64,000 bases of DNA from PBB1 sp965229345. GTDB lineage: Bacteria > Pseudomonadota > Gammaproteobacteria > Burkholderiales > Burkholderiaceae_C. A program made the translations under genes and the position numbers. Each line of letters opens with the position of its first letter. Positions within the stretch are counted from its first letter, which is position 1. The DNA lies in contig OZ245872.1 of assembly GCA_965229345.1 (NCBI GenBank), forward strand, positions 1,488,001-1,552,000. Reading direction: 5' to 3'. Positions 32,050 through 41,483 of this stretch are shown here, piece by piece. The notes under the pieces were generated by a model that saw only the letters and a program-made list of their open reading frames with translations, was not told the origin of the DNA and ran no database searches.

Positions 32050-34161
32050 ATGAGCCCTCACGACAACACCTTCATGGCCTGGGGCTTCGGACTCGTCGGC
32101 CTGGCCTATCTGGCGTTCGCACTGACTCTGCTTCGAATCGGAGCAGGCCGTGTTCCTGCCGGCCGCGCAGGCAAGGCGCTCTTCGGTGCTGTCTGCTGCA
32201 GTTCTATGTGGGGATGGTTGACGCTGGCGAGTGTGTTGCGGGGCTCCGAACTGCTCGGGTTCTTCGCGTCCATGGTCGACGCCGGCCGCTATGGCTTGTG
32301 GCTGACATTCCTGCTGCTGCTTCGACCGCAGAAATCACCGAGCGCAGAGCGAGGCATGACATCGCTGAGCAAGGCGGCACTGTGCCTGGTGGCCGTGGTT
32401 CTTGCTGGGCAGGTACTGCGCTACGTCGACCCTGAGGATTCGTTCCTGCAAGTTCGCGGGCTGCCGATGATGTCGATGTCGCTGTCGATTCTCGGCCTCG
32501 TGCTGATCGAGCAGGTGTTCAGGAACGTGGATCCCGACTCCCGCTGGAGCGTCAAGCCTGTCAGCGCGGCGCTGGCTGGCTCGTTCGCATTCGATCTTTA
32601 CATGTATTCGCAGGCGGTCATCTTCGGAACCGTCGACGCGGATGCGCAAAGCATCAGAGGTGCCGTTCATGCGCTGATGGCGCCGCTGCTGTTTGTTTCC
32701 ACCTCGCGGCTGGGCATCGACTGGGCGTCGAGGCTGCGCGTGTCTCGCACCGCCGCGTTTCATTCCGCCACATTGTTGATATGCGGGCTTTATTTACTAT
32801 TCATTTCTGCGATTGGTTATTACGTAAAATATTTTGGTGGCGATTGGGGGCGGGCGCTACAAATATGCATTGTTTTTGCATCGCTGATACTTTTGTTGCT
32901 TCTTTCGGTATCTGGGGCCGCTCGAGCAAAGTTAAGAATATTCGTCAGCAAGAATTTCTTTAGATATCGTTACGATTATCGGGACGAGTGGTTGAAATTC
33001 ACCGAGGCACTTTGCGCGCAGGGCACGCCTCAGGAAACGGGTCAGCAGGTCATCCGAGGGTTGGCGGATTTGGTTGAAAGCCCCGGCGGCGGTTTGTGGA
33101 TGAAACGCCCCGAAGCCAGCGGCTTTCGGCAGACGGTGCGCTTGAACATGGACGCTGCACCGGTCACCGAGGAAGAAGACTCCGAGCTGTGCAGCCTGCT
33201 CGAACGGGACAAGGCGGTCGTCAACCTGGAGGAATACCGCTCGTTCCCAGGTCGCTACGGGTCCGTCGCACTGCCGTCGTGGCTGCAGGCAATACCCCAG
33301 TCGTGGCTGATCGTTCCATTGATCGTCGGGGATAAGCTGATCGGATTCGTCATCCTGTTGCGATCGCGGACGCCCCTGGACGCGAACTGGGAGGTTCACG
33401 ACCTGCTCAAGACGGCGAGCCGCCAGGCAGCGAGCTTTCTTGCGCAGATGGTGGCCACCGAGTCGTTGCTGGAGGTGCGCAAGTTCGATGCGTTCAATCG
33501 GATGTCAGCGTTTGTGGTGCATGACCTGAAGAACATCGTGACGCAGCTGTCGCTGATGATGAAGAACGCCAAGCGGCTGCATGCCAACCCCGAGTTTCAG
33601 CAGGACATGCTGGATACCGTGGAAAACTCCTTGGAGAAGATGCGGCAATTGATGGCGCAGTTGCGGGAAGGCACCACGCCAGCCGGGACCGCTTTTGGTG
33701 TCGATCTGGCTGCGGTGGTTCGCCGGATCGAAGCCCACACCATCAGTCGCGGCAGACGCCTTGAGCTCAGATTGCTTCAGCCTGCCATGGCGCGGGGACA
33801 CGAGGAGCGCATCGAGCGCGTCATCGGACACTTGGTGCTCAACGCGGTCGAGGCGACAGACCCGCAGGGCCAGGTGTGGGTCGAGCTCGACACCCAGGGT
33901 GACCGCGCTCGCATCGTCGTGGGTGATACCGGGCACGGCATGTCCGCCGAGTTCATCCGTGATCGCTTGTTCAAGCCGTTTCAGTCGACGAAGTCGACCG
34001 GGATGGGCATCGGCGCCTACGAAAGTTCGCAATACATTCACGAGCTTGGCGGCAAGATCTCGGTGGCAAGCGAGCCGCAGCGAGGCACGCAAGTGACGGT
34101 TTTGATCCCGCTTTTCCACGCCTCAGTGGAATCTGACCTCGACATGCTCAAGTCCCAGTGA
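32050..34161 (+). CDS. prsK: PrsK, histidine kinase of the exosortase A system
   Basis: A 703-residue membrane histidine kinase. Start at ATG 32050 (MSPHDNTFMAWG); in-frame starts at 32008 and 32074 exist. About eight membrane helices fill residues 10-290, then a GAF-like region (310-470), the H-box FVVHDLKNIVTQL with His491, and an ATPase domain with NAVEA, VGDTGHGM, and GIGAYESSQYIHELGG. This arrangement is the PrsK type. It is the partner of PrsR, but here separated from it by the glycosylphosphotransferase gene and the HprK-like cassette. Around 32770-32960 (residues about 240-305) the codon use is unusually AT-rich. Confidence 0.93.
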   Translation: MSPHDNTFMAWGFGLVGLAYLAFALTLLRIGAGRVPAGRAGKALFGAVCCSSMWGWLTLASVLRGSELLGFFASMVDAGRYGLWLTFLLLLRPQKSPSAERGMTSLSKAALCLVAVVLAGQVLRYVDPEDSFLQVRGLPMMSMSLSILGLVLIEQVFRNVDPDSRWSVKPVSAALAGSFAFDLYMYSQAVIFGTVDADAQSIRGAVHALMAPLLFVSTSRLGIDWASRLRVSRTAAFHSATLLICGLYLLFISAIGYYVKYFGGDWGRALQICIVFASLILLLLLSVSGAARAKLRIFVSKNFFRYRYDYRDEWLKFTEALCAQGTPQETGQQVIRGLADLVESPGGGLWMKRPEASGFRQTVRLNMDAAPVTEEEDSELCSLLERDKAVVNLEEYRSFPGRYGSVALPSWLQAIPQSWLIVPLIVGDKLIGFVILLRSRTPLDANWEVHDLLKTASRQAASFLAQMVATESLLEVRKFDAFNRMSAFVVHDLKNIVTQLSLMMKNAKRLHANPEFQQDMLDTVENSLEKMRQLMAQLREGTTPAGTAFGVDLAAVVRRIEAHTISRGRRLELRLLQPAMARGHEERIERVIGHLVLNAVEATDPQGQVWVELDTQGDRARIVVGDTGHGMSAEFIRDRLFKPFQSTKSTGMGIGAYESSQYIHELGGKISVASEPQRGTQVTVLIPLFHASVESDLDMLKSQ

Positions 34162-34397
34162 AGCGGGGCCCGGTTGCGTGCAGCGATCTGCGCCGGCCTG
34201 CCCAAAATTCACGTTCGTCGCGGTGTTTTGGCCACGTTCTGCAGTGCGAACGTTGTTGCATCCGCTTTCACCATGCCATCATCGTCACTTGAAGGTAATG
34301 AGTGGATTCTCGTTACCGAAAAATAACAATCGTGTGCGAAATCCGGGGTAGATCCCCATCGCCCAACCGAGTCAATCTGAAAAAAGGGGAAGGAACC

Positions 34398-35030
34398 ATG
34401 AGTATGTTCACGACGCTCAAGGGGCGGGGAATTCAACGCGGGTTGATCCTGGTGGGGGCGCTGTTGCTCTCCGCATGCGGCCTTCTCCCCAGCAGCAACC
34501 TGCCGCTGGCCCCCACCAACGCATCGACTCCGGACTACAGCTACATCATCGGGCCCGGCGACAACCTCAACATCATTGTCTGGCGTAACCCGGAGTTGTC
34601 GATGTCGGTGCCGGTGCGCCCTGACGGCAAGTTTTCCACGCCTCTGATCGATGAACTGGTCGCCCAGGGCAAGAACTCGGTGGAAATCGCGCGGGATATT
34701 GAAAAGCTGCTCGGCAAGTACGTCAGAGATCCGGTGGTGACGGTGATCGTCACGGGTTTCGTCGGGCCCTATGACCAACAGATTCGGGTCGTCGGGGAGG
34801 CCGCGAAACCCCAGGTGCTGGCCTACAAGCAAAAAATGACAGCACTCGACGTGATGATCGCTGTTGGAGGGCTCACTGATTTTGCTGCTGGCAATGACGC
34901 CACGATCTTGCGCGATGGCAGCAAGCAGTACACGGTCCGACTGAAGGACCTGGTCAAGCGCGGCGACATCTCCGCTAATGTCGAGATGAAACCTGGCGAT
35001 ATCTTGATCATTCCGCAAAGCTTCTTCTGA
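34398..35030 (+). CDS. Exopolysaccharide export lipoprotein of the exosortase A system (Wza-like)
   Basis: A 210-residue lipoprotein. The ATG at 34398 follows an AGGGGAAGGAACC ribosome-binding site; the reading from 34302 lacks one. The lipobox LLSACG places Cys27 as the lipidation site. The polysaccharide export domain begins at YSYIIGPGDNLNIIVW and ends near the SLBB region (VGGLTDFAAGNDATI). It matches the outer-membrane export protein of PEP-CTERM exopolysaccharide loci. A 236-bp gap from prsK includes no clear promoter. Confidence 0.92.
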   Translation: MSMFTTLKGRGIQRGLILVGALLLSACGLLPSSNLPLAPTNASTPDYSYIIGPGDNLNIIVWRNPELSMSVPVRPDGKFSTPLIDELVAQGKNSVEIARDIEKLLGKYVRDPVVTVIVTGFVGPYDQQIRVVGEAAKPQVLAYKQKMTALDVMIAVGGLTDFAAGNDATILRDGSKQYTVRLKDLVKRGDISANVEMKPGDILIIPQSFF

Positions 35031-35125
35031 GTTCGCCTGCTGATTTCAGCGTGCTCGCCTAGCGCCCCCTGACGCTCTCAAGCGTCTGCGTTCCACGTCC
35101 CGTACAGCCCAGATCGATCACCCGA

Positions 35126-36709
35126 ATGGAAGAGCTATTAGCCCAGTTGACGACCCACGCCCGAAGCATGTGGCGCTTCCGCTGGCCGTCGATATTGGTG
35201 GCGTGGTCGGTGGCCGTCGCGGGTGCTGTGGGCGTGTTCCTGATCCCGGACCAGTACGAGGCGACGTCGCGGATCTATGTCGACACTGAATCGATCCTGA
35301 AGCCGCTGATGTCCGGCTTGGCAGTGCAGCCCAACGTGGATCAACAAGTCACGATGCTCAGCCGCACCTTGATCAGCCGTCCGAATGTGGAGAAACTGGT
35401 GCGCATGGCCGACCTGGACCTGAAAAGCCAATCCAAAGCGGAGCAGGAGGCCTTGGTGGCCGGGCTGATGAGCAAATTGCAGATCCAGTCCGTGGGCCGC
35501 GACAACCTCTATACCTTGTCGTTCAGAGACTCCGACTCCGCCCGGGCCCAGCGCGTCATCCAGTCGTTTGTGTCGATCTTCATCGAGTCCAGCCTGGGTG
35601 CCAGCCGCAAGGACTCCGATACGGCGAAAGTGTTTATCAACGACCAGATCAAGGCCTACGAGAACAAATTGCTGGAAGCGGAAACGCGTTTGAAGGAATT
35701 CAGGCTGCGCAACATCGAAAGCCAAGCCGCCGAGGGGGTTGACTCAGTTGCCCGCATTGGCCAGTTGGCCGATGCACTGGGAAAGGCGCGACTTGAACTC
35801 CGCGAAGCCGAACAGGCGCGCGATTCCGCGCGGCAGCAACTCATGAACGAGAAAACGCAAAGCGTGGGTTCCTCTTCGTTGAACTCCTTGCTTGAAGAAT
35901 CTGCACTGTCCATCTCCACGCCGGAAATCGATGCCCGGATCGCGACCCAGCGGCAAAACCTGGACGCGCTGTTACAGCGGTTCACCGAAGAGCATCCCGA
36001 CGTGGTCACGACGCGCAAACTGTTGCGCGACCTCGAAGATCAGAAGAAGAAAGAAGTCAAGGAGTTGCGCAAGGCAGCGATGGCGGCTCCAGCCATGGCT
36101 GCGGCCAATGGCAGCAGCCTCGTGTCGCAGGAGCTCAACCGATTGCTGGCCAGCTCAGAAGTGCAGGTCGCTGCGCTGAAGGCCCGGGTGGCTGAGTACT
36201 CTGCTCGCTACAACCAGGCCCGCGAGTCTGCGAAGACGGCTCCGCAGGTGGAGGCTGAAGCGTCGCAGCTCAACCGTGATTACGCGGTGAACAAGGCGAA
36301 CTACGAAGATCTGGTCAAGCGCCGCGAGTCGGCATCTCTGTCGGGCGAACTTGACTCGACGGCCGGCGTGGCCGACTTCCGTCTGATCGATCCGCCGCGG
36401 GTCTCGCCCAATCCGGTGTCGCCAAACCGTTTCATGTTGTTGCCTGCGGCTGCCTTGGCTGCCTTGGCTGCCGGCTTCCTTTTCGCATTCGTCGCCAGCC
36501 AGCTGCGCCCGGTTTTCCACAGTGCCGCGCAATTGCGAACGAAGTTCGATCTGCCGCTGCTTGGTACGGTGTCGATGGTGACCAACCCGGCAGACGTCCG
36601 GCTTGAAAAGGTCAGATTGGTGAAGTTCGCGATCTCCTCAGGCGGCCTGGTGGGTTTCTTCGGGCTGCTGATGCTGGGCTTGGCACTGATGGCCGCCAGA
36701 AAGGGCTGA
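35126..36709 (+). CDS. Polysaccharide chain-length determinant, exosortase A system
   Basis: A 527-residue Wzz/PCP-type protein. N-terminal helix near 26-45, with VFLIPDQYEATSRIYVDTESILKPL, then a large periplasmic coiled-coil region (about 170-400), and a second helix near 435-455 with a Pro-rich preceding segment (DPPRVSPNPVSPNR). It also has a further membrane helix at the C-terminus (GLVGFFGLLMLGLALMAA). Such proteins set chain length together with the tyrosine autokinase. It starts 95 bp after the export gene; a small hairpin (35071-35086) lies in between. Confidence 0.92.
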   Translation: MEELLAQLTTHARSMWRFRWPSILVAWSVAVAGAVGVFLIPDQYEATSRIYVDTESILKPLMSGLAVQPNVDQQVTMLSRTLISRPNVEKLVRMADLDLKSQSKAEQEALVAGLMSKLQIQSVGRDNLYTLSFRDSDSARAQRVIQSFVSIFIESSLGASRKDSDTAKVFINDQIKAYENKLLEAETRLKEFRLRNIESQAAEGVDSVARIGQLADALGKARLELREAEQARDSARQQLMNEKTQSVGSSSLNSLLEESALSISTPEIDARIATQRQNLDALLQRFTEEHPDVVTTRKLLRDLEDQKKKEVKELRKAAMAAPAMAAANGSSLVSQELNRLLASSEVQVAALKARVAEYSARYNQARESAKTAPQVEAEASQLNRDYAVNKANYEDLVKRRESASLSGELDSTAGVADFRLIDPPRVSPNPVSPNRFMLLPAAALAALAAGFLFAFVASQLRPVFHSAAQLRTKFDLPLLGTVSMVTNPADVRLEKVRLVKFAISSGGLVGFFGLLMLGLALMAARKG

Positions 36710-36714
36710 ACGAC

Positions 36715-37650
36715 ATGACCAGCCTGATTGAACAAGCGGCGCGACGACTCGAGCAACTGCGCAAAGCCGGCGCGGAGATTCCTGACCAGGTCACGCCCGC
36801 GTCGGTTTCCCAATCCCCGTTGCCGGCGGCATCTGCAGCTGTGGGGTCGGTGCCAAACACGCTCTCGGCACCCCGCACCGCAGCGCCCGTCCAGACGTCG
36901 CAGCAGGTGACGCTCGATCTTGATGTGTTGAGTGCGGCGGGCATCGTCACGCCGAACGCACCGCGCTCGCACTCAGCCGATCAATTCCGATTGATCAAGC
37001 GACCATTGCTCGCCAATGCAAAAGCCAAGGGCGAGAAGGCGCTCAAGCATGGCAACCTGATCATGGTGACCAGTTCGCTGTCGGGCGAGGGCAAGAGCTA
37101 CACATCGCTCAATCTCGCGATGAGCATCGCGATGGAGCTCGACAACACGGTCATGCTGGTCGATGCCGACGTCGCCCGGCCTTCCATTCTGCGCATGCTG
37201 GGGTTGCAGACCATGCCTGGCCTGCTCGATCTGCTCGAAGGCAGCAAGGACATGCAAAGCGTCCTGCTGAAGACCAACATCGACAAGCTGACCATCTTGC
37301 CCAGCGGATCGAGCCGCCCCAAGGCGACCGAGTTGCTGGCCAGCGATGCGATGCGCCGGCTGCTCGACGACATCGCTGCGCGCTACCCAGACCGCATCAT
37401 CATTTTCGATTCGCCGCCGCTGCTGCTGACGACCGAATCACGGGTACTCGCGACGCAGATGGGACAGGTGGTGATGGTGGTTCAGGCCGAGCGAACGCTG
37501 CAGGCCGATGTCGATCACGCGCTGTCCACGATCAAGAGCTGCGCGAACATCAATCTGGTCCTGAACAAGGTGCGCGGCAACAGTTCAGATGGCTACGGCT
37601 ATGGCTACGGCTATGGGTACGGCTACGGGGCGCCCAGTGGCAACGCGTGA
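36715..37650 (+). CDS. Tyrosine autokinase, exosortase A system
   Basis: A 311-residue BY-kinase like the cytoplasmic domain of Wzc/EpsB. Walker A is SSLSGEGKSYTS (about 121-132), a second Walker motif is VMLVDADVARPS, and DSPPLLLTTES follows. The C-terminal tail is a tyrosine cluster: six Gly-Tyr pairs in a row (37591-37626), the usual site of autophosphorylation that regulates polymer length. It lies six bases after the chain-length gene. The next gene starts within its 3' end. Confidence 0.93.
   Translation: MTSLIEQAARRLEQLRKAGAEIPDQVTPASVSQSPLPAASAAVGSVPNTLSAPRTAAPVQTSQQVTLDLDVLSAAGIVTPNAPRSHSADQFRLIKRPLLANAKAKGEKALKHGNLIMVTSSLSGEGKSYTSLNLAMSIAMELDNTVMLVDADVARPSILRMLGLQTMPGLLDLLEGSKDMQSVLLKTNIDKLTILPSGSSRPKATELLASDAMRRLLDDIAARYPDRIIIFDSPPLLLTTESRVLATQMGQVVMVVQAERTLQADVDHALSTIKSCANINLVLNKVRGNSSDGYGYGYGYGYGYGAPSGNA
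37591..37626 (+). repeat. Gly-Tyr codon repeat
   Basis: Six tandem Gly-Tyr codon pairs at the 3' end of the tyrosine kinase gene, built on a 12-base unit GGCTACGGCTAT. Read one frame on, the same bases encode a run of Met/Ala/Thr codons that the next gene would use if it began upstream. Such repeats are prone to copy-number change. Confidence 0.9.
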
Positions 37651-39232
37651 CGCTGCCTCCCTGCCAGCTCGGCCACAGCCTTTCACTGGATTGACGCGCT
37701 CCCAGTGGCTGGGGCGGCACGTGCTGCAGCCGATGGTGGGCGTGATCGGCATTGCTGCCTTTGCCGTTCATGCCCAGGAGCAAGCCGCAACCGGCCGCTC
37801 CGGGCTGGTTTGGCAGCCGACGCTCACAGTCACGGAAACCGTCACCAGCAATGTAGGCCTCGATCGGGGCAGCGATGCTCGCGCCGATGCCATCACCGAC
37901 ATCAGCCCGGGGATGCGGGTGAGCAGCCGCTCGGGCCGCATCATCGGCGACGTCGATTACGCACTGCATGGGCTGGTGTACGCGCGCCGTTCGTCGGACA
38001 GCGAGGTGCAGCAGGCGCTCAGTGCCAAAGGCACCGCGGAGGCCATCGACAACTGGGCCTATGTCGACGCCAGCGCCAGCATCTCTCAGCAAAGTATCTC
38101 TGCGCTCGGCACCCGGTCGGTCGACCGCAACCTGGCCAACCGCAACCGTGCCGAGGTGTCGACGTACCAGATCGCTCCGTACGTGCGCGGTCCACTGGGC
38201 AATTTCGCGAATTACCAGTTGCGATGGAACTGGACCAACAGCAACAGCAGCGGTTCGAGTGCCCAGTCCACCTCGAATGAGGCATCGCTGAGCCTCAGCT
38301 CGAGCGCGGCGCTGTTTTCGCGCTTGGGCTGGTCGCTGGTGGCGTCCCGGCAAAGCTCGGAATTCCAGAACCAGGGCACGCAGGACTCCACGCGCGTCAA
38401 CGGCCGCCTGACTTTCGCGGTGACGCCGGAGTTTCAGCTGTCGGCGGGCGCGGGACGCGAGCGAAACGATTACCGCTTCTCACAGCAGCAAAGCACCACG
38501 AACTGGAGCGTGGGTTTTGTCTGGCGGCCTACGGAGCGCACCACGCTGGATGTGACGCGCGACCACCGATTTTTCGGCAACGCGTACAACATCCGCTTCG
38601 AGCACCGCACGCCGCGCACTGTCTGGACCTTTGTCGATGGTCAGGACGTCAACACGACGGCAGGTGCCAATGGCGCCGGCACATCAGTCAGTGCGTTCGA
38701 CCTGCTGTACGCGCAGTTCGCCTCCATTGCACCCGACCCCGTGCAGCGAACCGCCCTGGTGGACGCCTTTCTGCGCAGCGCCGGCTTGGCGCGCGGCTCT
38801 CTCCTCAATGGCGGGTTCCTCACCAATGCCGCCTCGATCCAGCGGCGTCAGAACCTGTCACTGGCGTTGATCGGCGTGCGCAGCACCTTGCTGATGTCGA
38901 CCTCGCGCAACGACGCACGTGCGGCCAACCCGTCAGACACCAATGCCGGCGATCTGTCGAATGGTCGTAACCTCCATTCGACGGGTTTGGGTCTCAACCT
39001 CTCGCACCGACTGACGCCGTTGTCCGCCCTCAGTGCCGACCTCTCGCTCACCAAGAACAGCTCCACTGTGGATGGCCGGACAACCCGCCTGCGTTCCTTG
39101 ACCACCACGTTCACCACACGCCTGAACCCGCAGGTCGATCTCTCGATCTCTGCACGCAGAACCTTGTTCAGCAGCGATATCGACCCTTACACGGAAAGCG
39201 CCGTCGTGGCCAACCTGAAGGTGCAGTTCTAA
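37637..39232 (+). CDS. Outer-membrane beta-barrel protein of the exosortase A system
   Basis: About 531 residues from a GTG at 37637, preceded by GGGG; in-frame ATGs at 37589, 37601 and 37613 lie inside the Gly-Tyr repeat. A signal peptide is evident (LQPMVGVIGIAAFAVHAQ). The mature part is rich in aromatic-alternating strands (YQLRWNWTNSNSSG, LGWSLVASRQSSEF, VGFVWRPTERTTLDV) and ends VANLKVQF, with a terminal Phe as in outer-membrane barrels. It fits the TIGR03016-type PEP-CTERM-associated family and could be the outer-membrane partner of the export complex. Its reading frame overlaps the kinase 3' end. Confidence 0.83.
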   Translation: MATRDAASLPARPQPFTGLTRSQWLGRHVLQPMVGVIGIAAFAVHAQEQAATGRSGLVWQPTLTVTETVTSNVGLDRGSDARADAITDISPGMRVSSRSGRIIGDVDYALHGLVYARRSSDSEVQQALSAKGTAEAIDNWAYVDASASISQQSISALGTRSVDRNLANRNRAEVSTYQIAPYVRGPLGNFANYQLRWNWTNSNSSGSSAQSTSNEASLSLSSSAALFSRLGWSLVASRQSSEFQNQGTQDSTRVNGRLTFAVTPEFQLSAGAGRERNDYRFSQQQSTTNWSVGFVWRPTERTTLDVTRDHRFFGNAYNIRFEHRTPRTVWTFVDGQDVNTTAGANGAGTSVSAFDLLYAQFASIAPDPVQRTALVDAFLRSAGLARGSLLNGGFLTNAASIQRRQNLSLALIGVRSTLLMSTSRNDARAANPSDTNAGDLSNGRNLHSTGLGLNLSHRLTPLSALSADLSLTKNSSTVDGRTTRLRSLTTTFTTRLNPQVDLSISARRTLFSSDIDPYTESAVVANLKVQF

Positions 39233-39234
39233 CC

Positions 39235-40326
39235 ATGTATGAGGCGTTCTACGGTCTGACGAGCAAGCCGTTCCAGCTCAATCCCGACCCCAGCTTCTAT
39301 TTCGGCAGCAAGCAGCACAGCCGCGCCAAGGCCTACCTCGAGTACGGCGTGTCCCGGCACGAGGGATTCGTGGTCATCACCGGCGAGATCGGTGCCGGCA
39401 AGACGACGATCCTGCGCACGCTGATCGACAGTCTGCATGGCAGCGATGTCGTGATCGGCCATCTGGTCACCACCCAGCTCGGGGCCGAAGACACGCTGCG
39501 CATGGTCGGTGCGGCATTTGGCTTCCACGTCAAGGACGTGTCCAAGGCCCAGTTGCTGATCACGCTGGAGGCGTTTCTCGTCAACCAGACCAGCCAGGGC
39601 AAGCGCTGTCTGCTGATCGTCGACGAGGCGCAGAACCTCACTGCGCAAGCGGTGGAAGAGTTGCGCATGCTGTCTAACTTTCAGTTCGGCAACCAGGCCT
39701 TGCTGCAAAGCTTCATGGTCGGCCAGCCCGAGTTTCGCGAGATCCTGCAGCGCCCGGAGATGGAGCAGTTCCGGCAGCGCGTGGCCGCCACCTGCCACAT
39801 CGGCCCCCTGGATGCCGAGGAAACGCAGCGCTACATCGAGCATCGCCTGGCATGCGCTGGATCCAACGGCAAGCCCAGCTTCGAACCGGCAGCATTCAAC
39901 GCCATCTTCAAGGCGACGCGCGGAATCCCGCGGCGCATCAATTCCCTCTGCGATCGTCTGCTGCTGCTCGGCTTCCTGGCCGAGAAGACCCACCTGACCC
40001 GCGCCGACGTCGACGAGGTGGTCCAGGAGACCACCGAAGAGGCGGCGGTTCCGGCCAAGCCCTTTGAGCCGGTCGGCTCCGCATTGCATGCGGGGCACTC
40101 GGAACTGATCCCCGACATCGATCTGTCGAAGATCAGCCTGGCCCCCGAGGCATCCGTCCAGATGTCGGGGCAGCTGGCCAGCCTGATGGCCGAGCAGCGG
40201 CTCGATCAGTTGCAGCGCGTGGAACGCAGCTTGCTGAGACTCGAGCGGCAGAACGTGCAACTCATCGGCCTCCTGCAAAAGCTGATCGGCGCGGTCAAGA
40301 CAACATCGGATGAAAGCAGCTCATGA
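39235..40326 (+). CDS. Exosortase A-associated AAA-type ATPase
   Basis: A 363-residue ATPase of the ExeA/GspA-like type. Walker A is GEIGAGKTT (about 47-55), Walker B is LLIVDEAQNLT, and the sensor-like motif ATRGIPRRINSLCDR follows. N-terminal text MYEAFYGLTSKPFQLNPDPSFYF is the usual opening. After the ATPase core there is an acidic linker, then a C-terminal helical segment. It starts two bases after the barrel gene. In PEP-CTERM loci it is thought to help coordinate the export or secretion step. Confidence 0.93.
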   Translation: MYEAFYGLTSKPFQLNPDPSFYFGSKQHSRAKAYLEYGVSRHEGFVVITGEIGAGKTTILRTLIDSLHGSDVVIGHLVTTQLGAEDTLRMVGAAFGFHVKDVSKAQLLITLEAFLVNQTSQGKRCLLIVDEAQNLTAQAVEELRMLSNFQFGNQALLQSFMVGQPEFREILQRPEMEQFRQRVAATCHIGPLDAEETQRYIEHRLACAGSNGKPSFEPAAFNAIFKATRGIPRRINSLCDRLLLLGFLAEKTHLTRADVDEVVQETTEEAAVPAKPFEPVGSALHAGHSELIPDIDLSKISLAPEASVQMSGQLASLMAEQRLDQLQRVERSLLRLERQNVQLIGLLQKLIGAVKTTSDESSS

Positions 40327-41483
40327 ATGCACTGGCTGCTGAGGTCACGATCGCGCCCGTGATGTGCGTGGTCGGTGCACGGCCCAACTTCATGAAGATG
40401 GCGCCCATCCTGCGCGCCTTGGCGAATCACGTCCCGCCATTGCCTGCGGTTCTGGTGCATACCGGGCAGCACTACGACCAGGGCATGAGCGGGCAGCTTT
40501 TCACCGACCTGGGCTTGCCTCTGCCCGATCTGAATCTCGACGTCGGATCGGGCAGCCACGCGGTACAGACGGCCGAGGTCATGCGTCGATTCGAGCCTGC
40601 ACTGGATGCACATCGACCGTCGTGCGTGTTGGTGGTGGGCGATGTGAACTCCACGCTCGCCTGCACGCTGGTCGCCGTCAAGAAGGGGATCCCGGTGGCG
40701 CACGTCGAGGCGGGCCTGCGCAGCTACGACCGGCAGATGCCCGAAGAGATCAATCGCGTGGTCACGGACCAGTTGGCCGATCGGCTCTACACCACCGAGC
40801 GCAGCGCACTCGACAACCTGCTGGCCGAAGGCATTCCTGCAGAGCGGGTCAGCTTTTGCGGCAACGTGATGATCGATTCGCTGCTGGCGCATCGCCAGCA
40901 TGCGCATGCTGCCGCTGCGACCTTGCAGGCACACGATATCGATCCTGCGGTGCTCGACCATCCGAATGGCTATGGCGTGGTGACGCTGCACCGTCCTTCC
41001 AACGTGGACGATCCGCAAACGCTGCGCGCCTTGCTGGCCGTGCTGGGCGAGGTGGCCACGCAACTGCCGCTGATCTTCGCGATGCATCCGCGCACCCGCA
41101 GCCAGATCGACAAGCTGGCGGCTCCCGAGCTCATCGATCCGGCCCGCCTGCTGGTGCTCCCGCCACAGGGCTATCTGGAGATGCTCGGGTTGATGGCCGG
41201 TGCCACCGTGGTGCTGACCGACTCGGGGGGGCTGCAGGAAGAAACCACGGCCCTGGGTGTCCCGTGCCTGACGCTGCGCCCGAACACCGAGCGCCCGATC
41301 ACGATCGAGCAGGGCACCAACACGCTGGTGGGTACCGATCGATTGGCCATCCTGCAAGGCGTCTCTGAAATCCTGGCCGGCCAGGGCAAGCGAGGCCGCG
41401 TGCCCGAGCTGTGGGATGGCCACGCGGCCGATCGCATCGCCAGCGATCTGTGGCAGTGGCTGCCGCGCACCGGGCTGTCGTGA
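40323..41483 (+). CDS. wecB: UDP-N-acetylglucosamine 2-epimerase (non-hydrolysing)
   Basis: A 386-residue WecB-type epimerase converting UDP-GlcNAc to UDP-ManNAc. Opening VVGARPNFMKMAPIL is the standard nucleotide-binding start; HTGQHYDQGMSGQLF, HVEAGLRSYDRQMPEEINR and TDSGGLQEET are the catalytic/UDP-binding blocks. It overlaps the ATPase gene by four bases. Its presence implies a ManNAc-derived sugar in the polysaccharide. No WecC dehydrogenase is nearby. Confidence 0.95.
   Translation: MNALAAEVTIAPVMCVVGARPNFMKMAPILRALANHVPPLPAVLVHTGQHYDQGMSGQLFTDLGLPLPDLNLDVGSGSHAVQTAEVMRRFEPALDAHRPSCVLVVGDVNSTLACTLVAVKKGIPVAHVEAGLRSYDRQMPEEINRVVTDQLADRLYTTERSALDNLLAEGIPAERVSFCGNVMIDSLLAHRQHAHAAAATLQAHDIDPAVLDHPNGYGVVTLHRPSNVDDPQTLRALLAVLGEVATQLPLIFAMHPRTRSQIDKLAAPELIDPARLLVLPPQGYLEMLGLMAGATVVLTDSGGLQEETTALGVPCLTLRPNTERPITIEQGTNTLVGTDRLAILQGVSEILAGQGKRGRVPELWDGHAADRIASDLWQWLPRTGLS

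Noticed and set aside
34230..34260. RpoN-like TTGGCCACGTTCTGCA before the export gene
   Set aside because: The spacing between GG and GC is one base short of the required distance.
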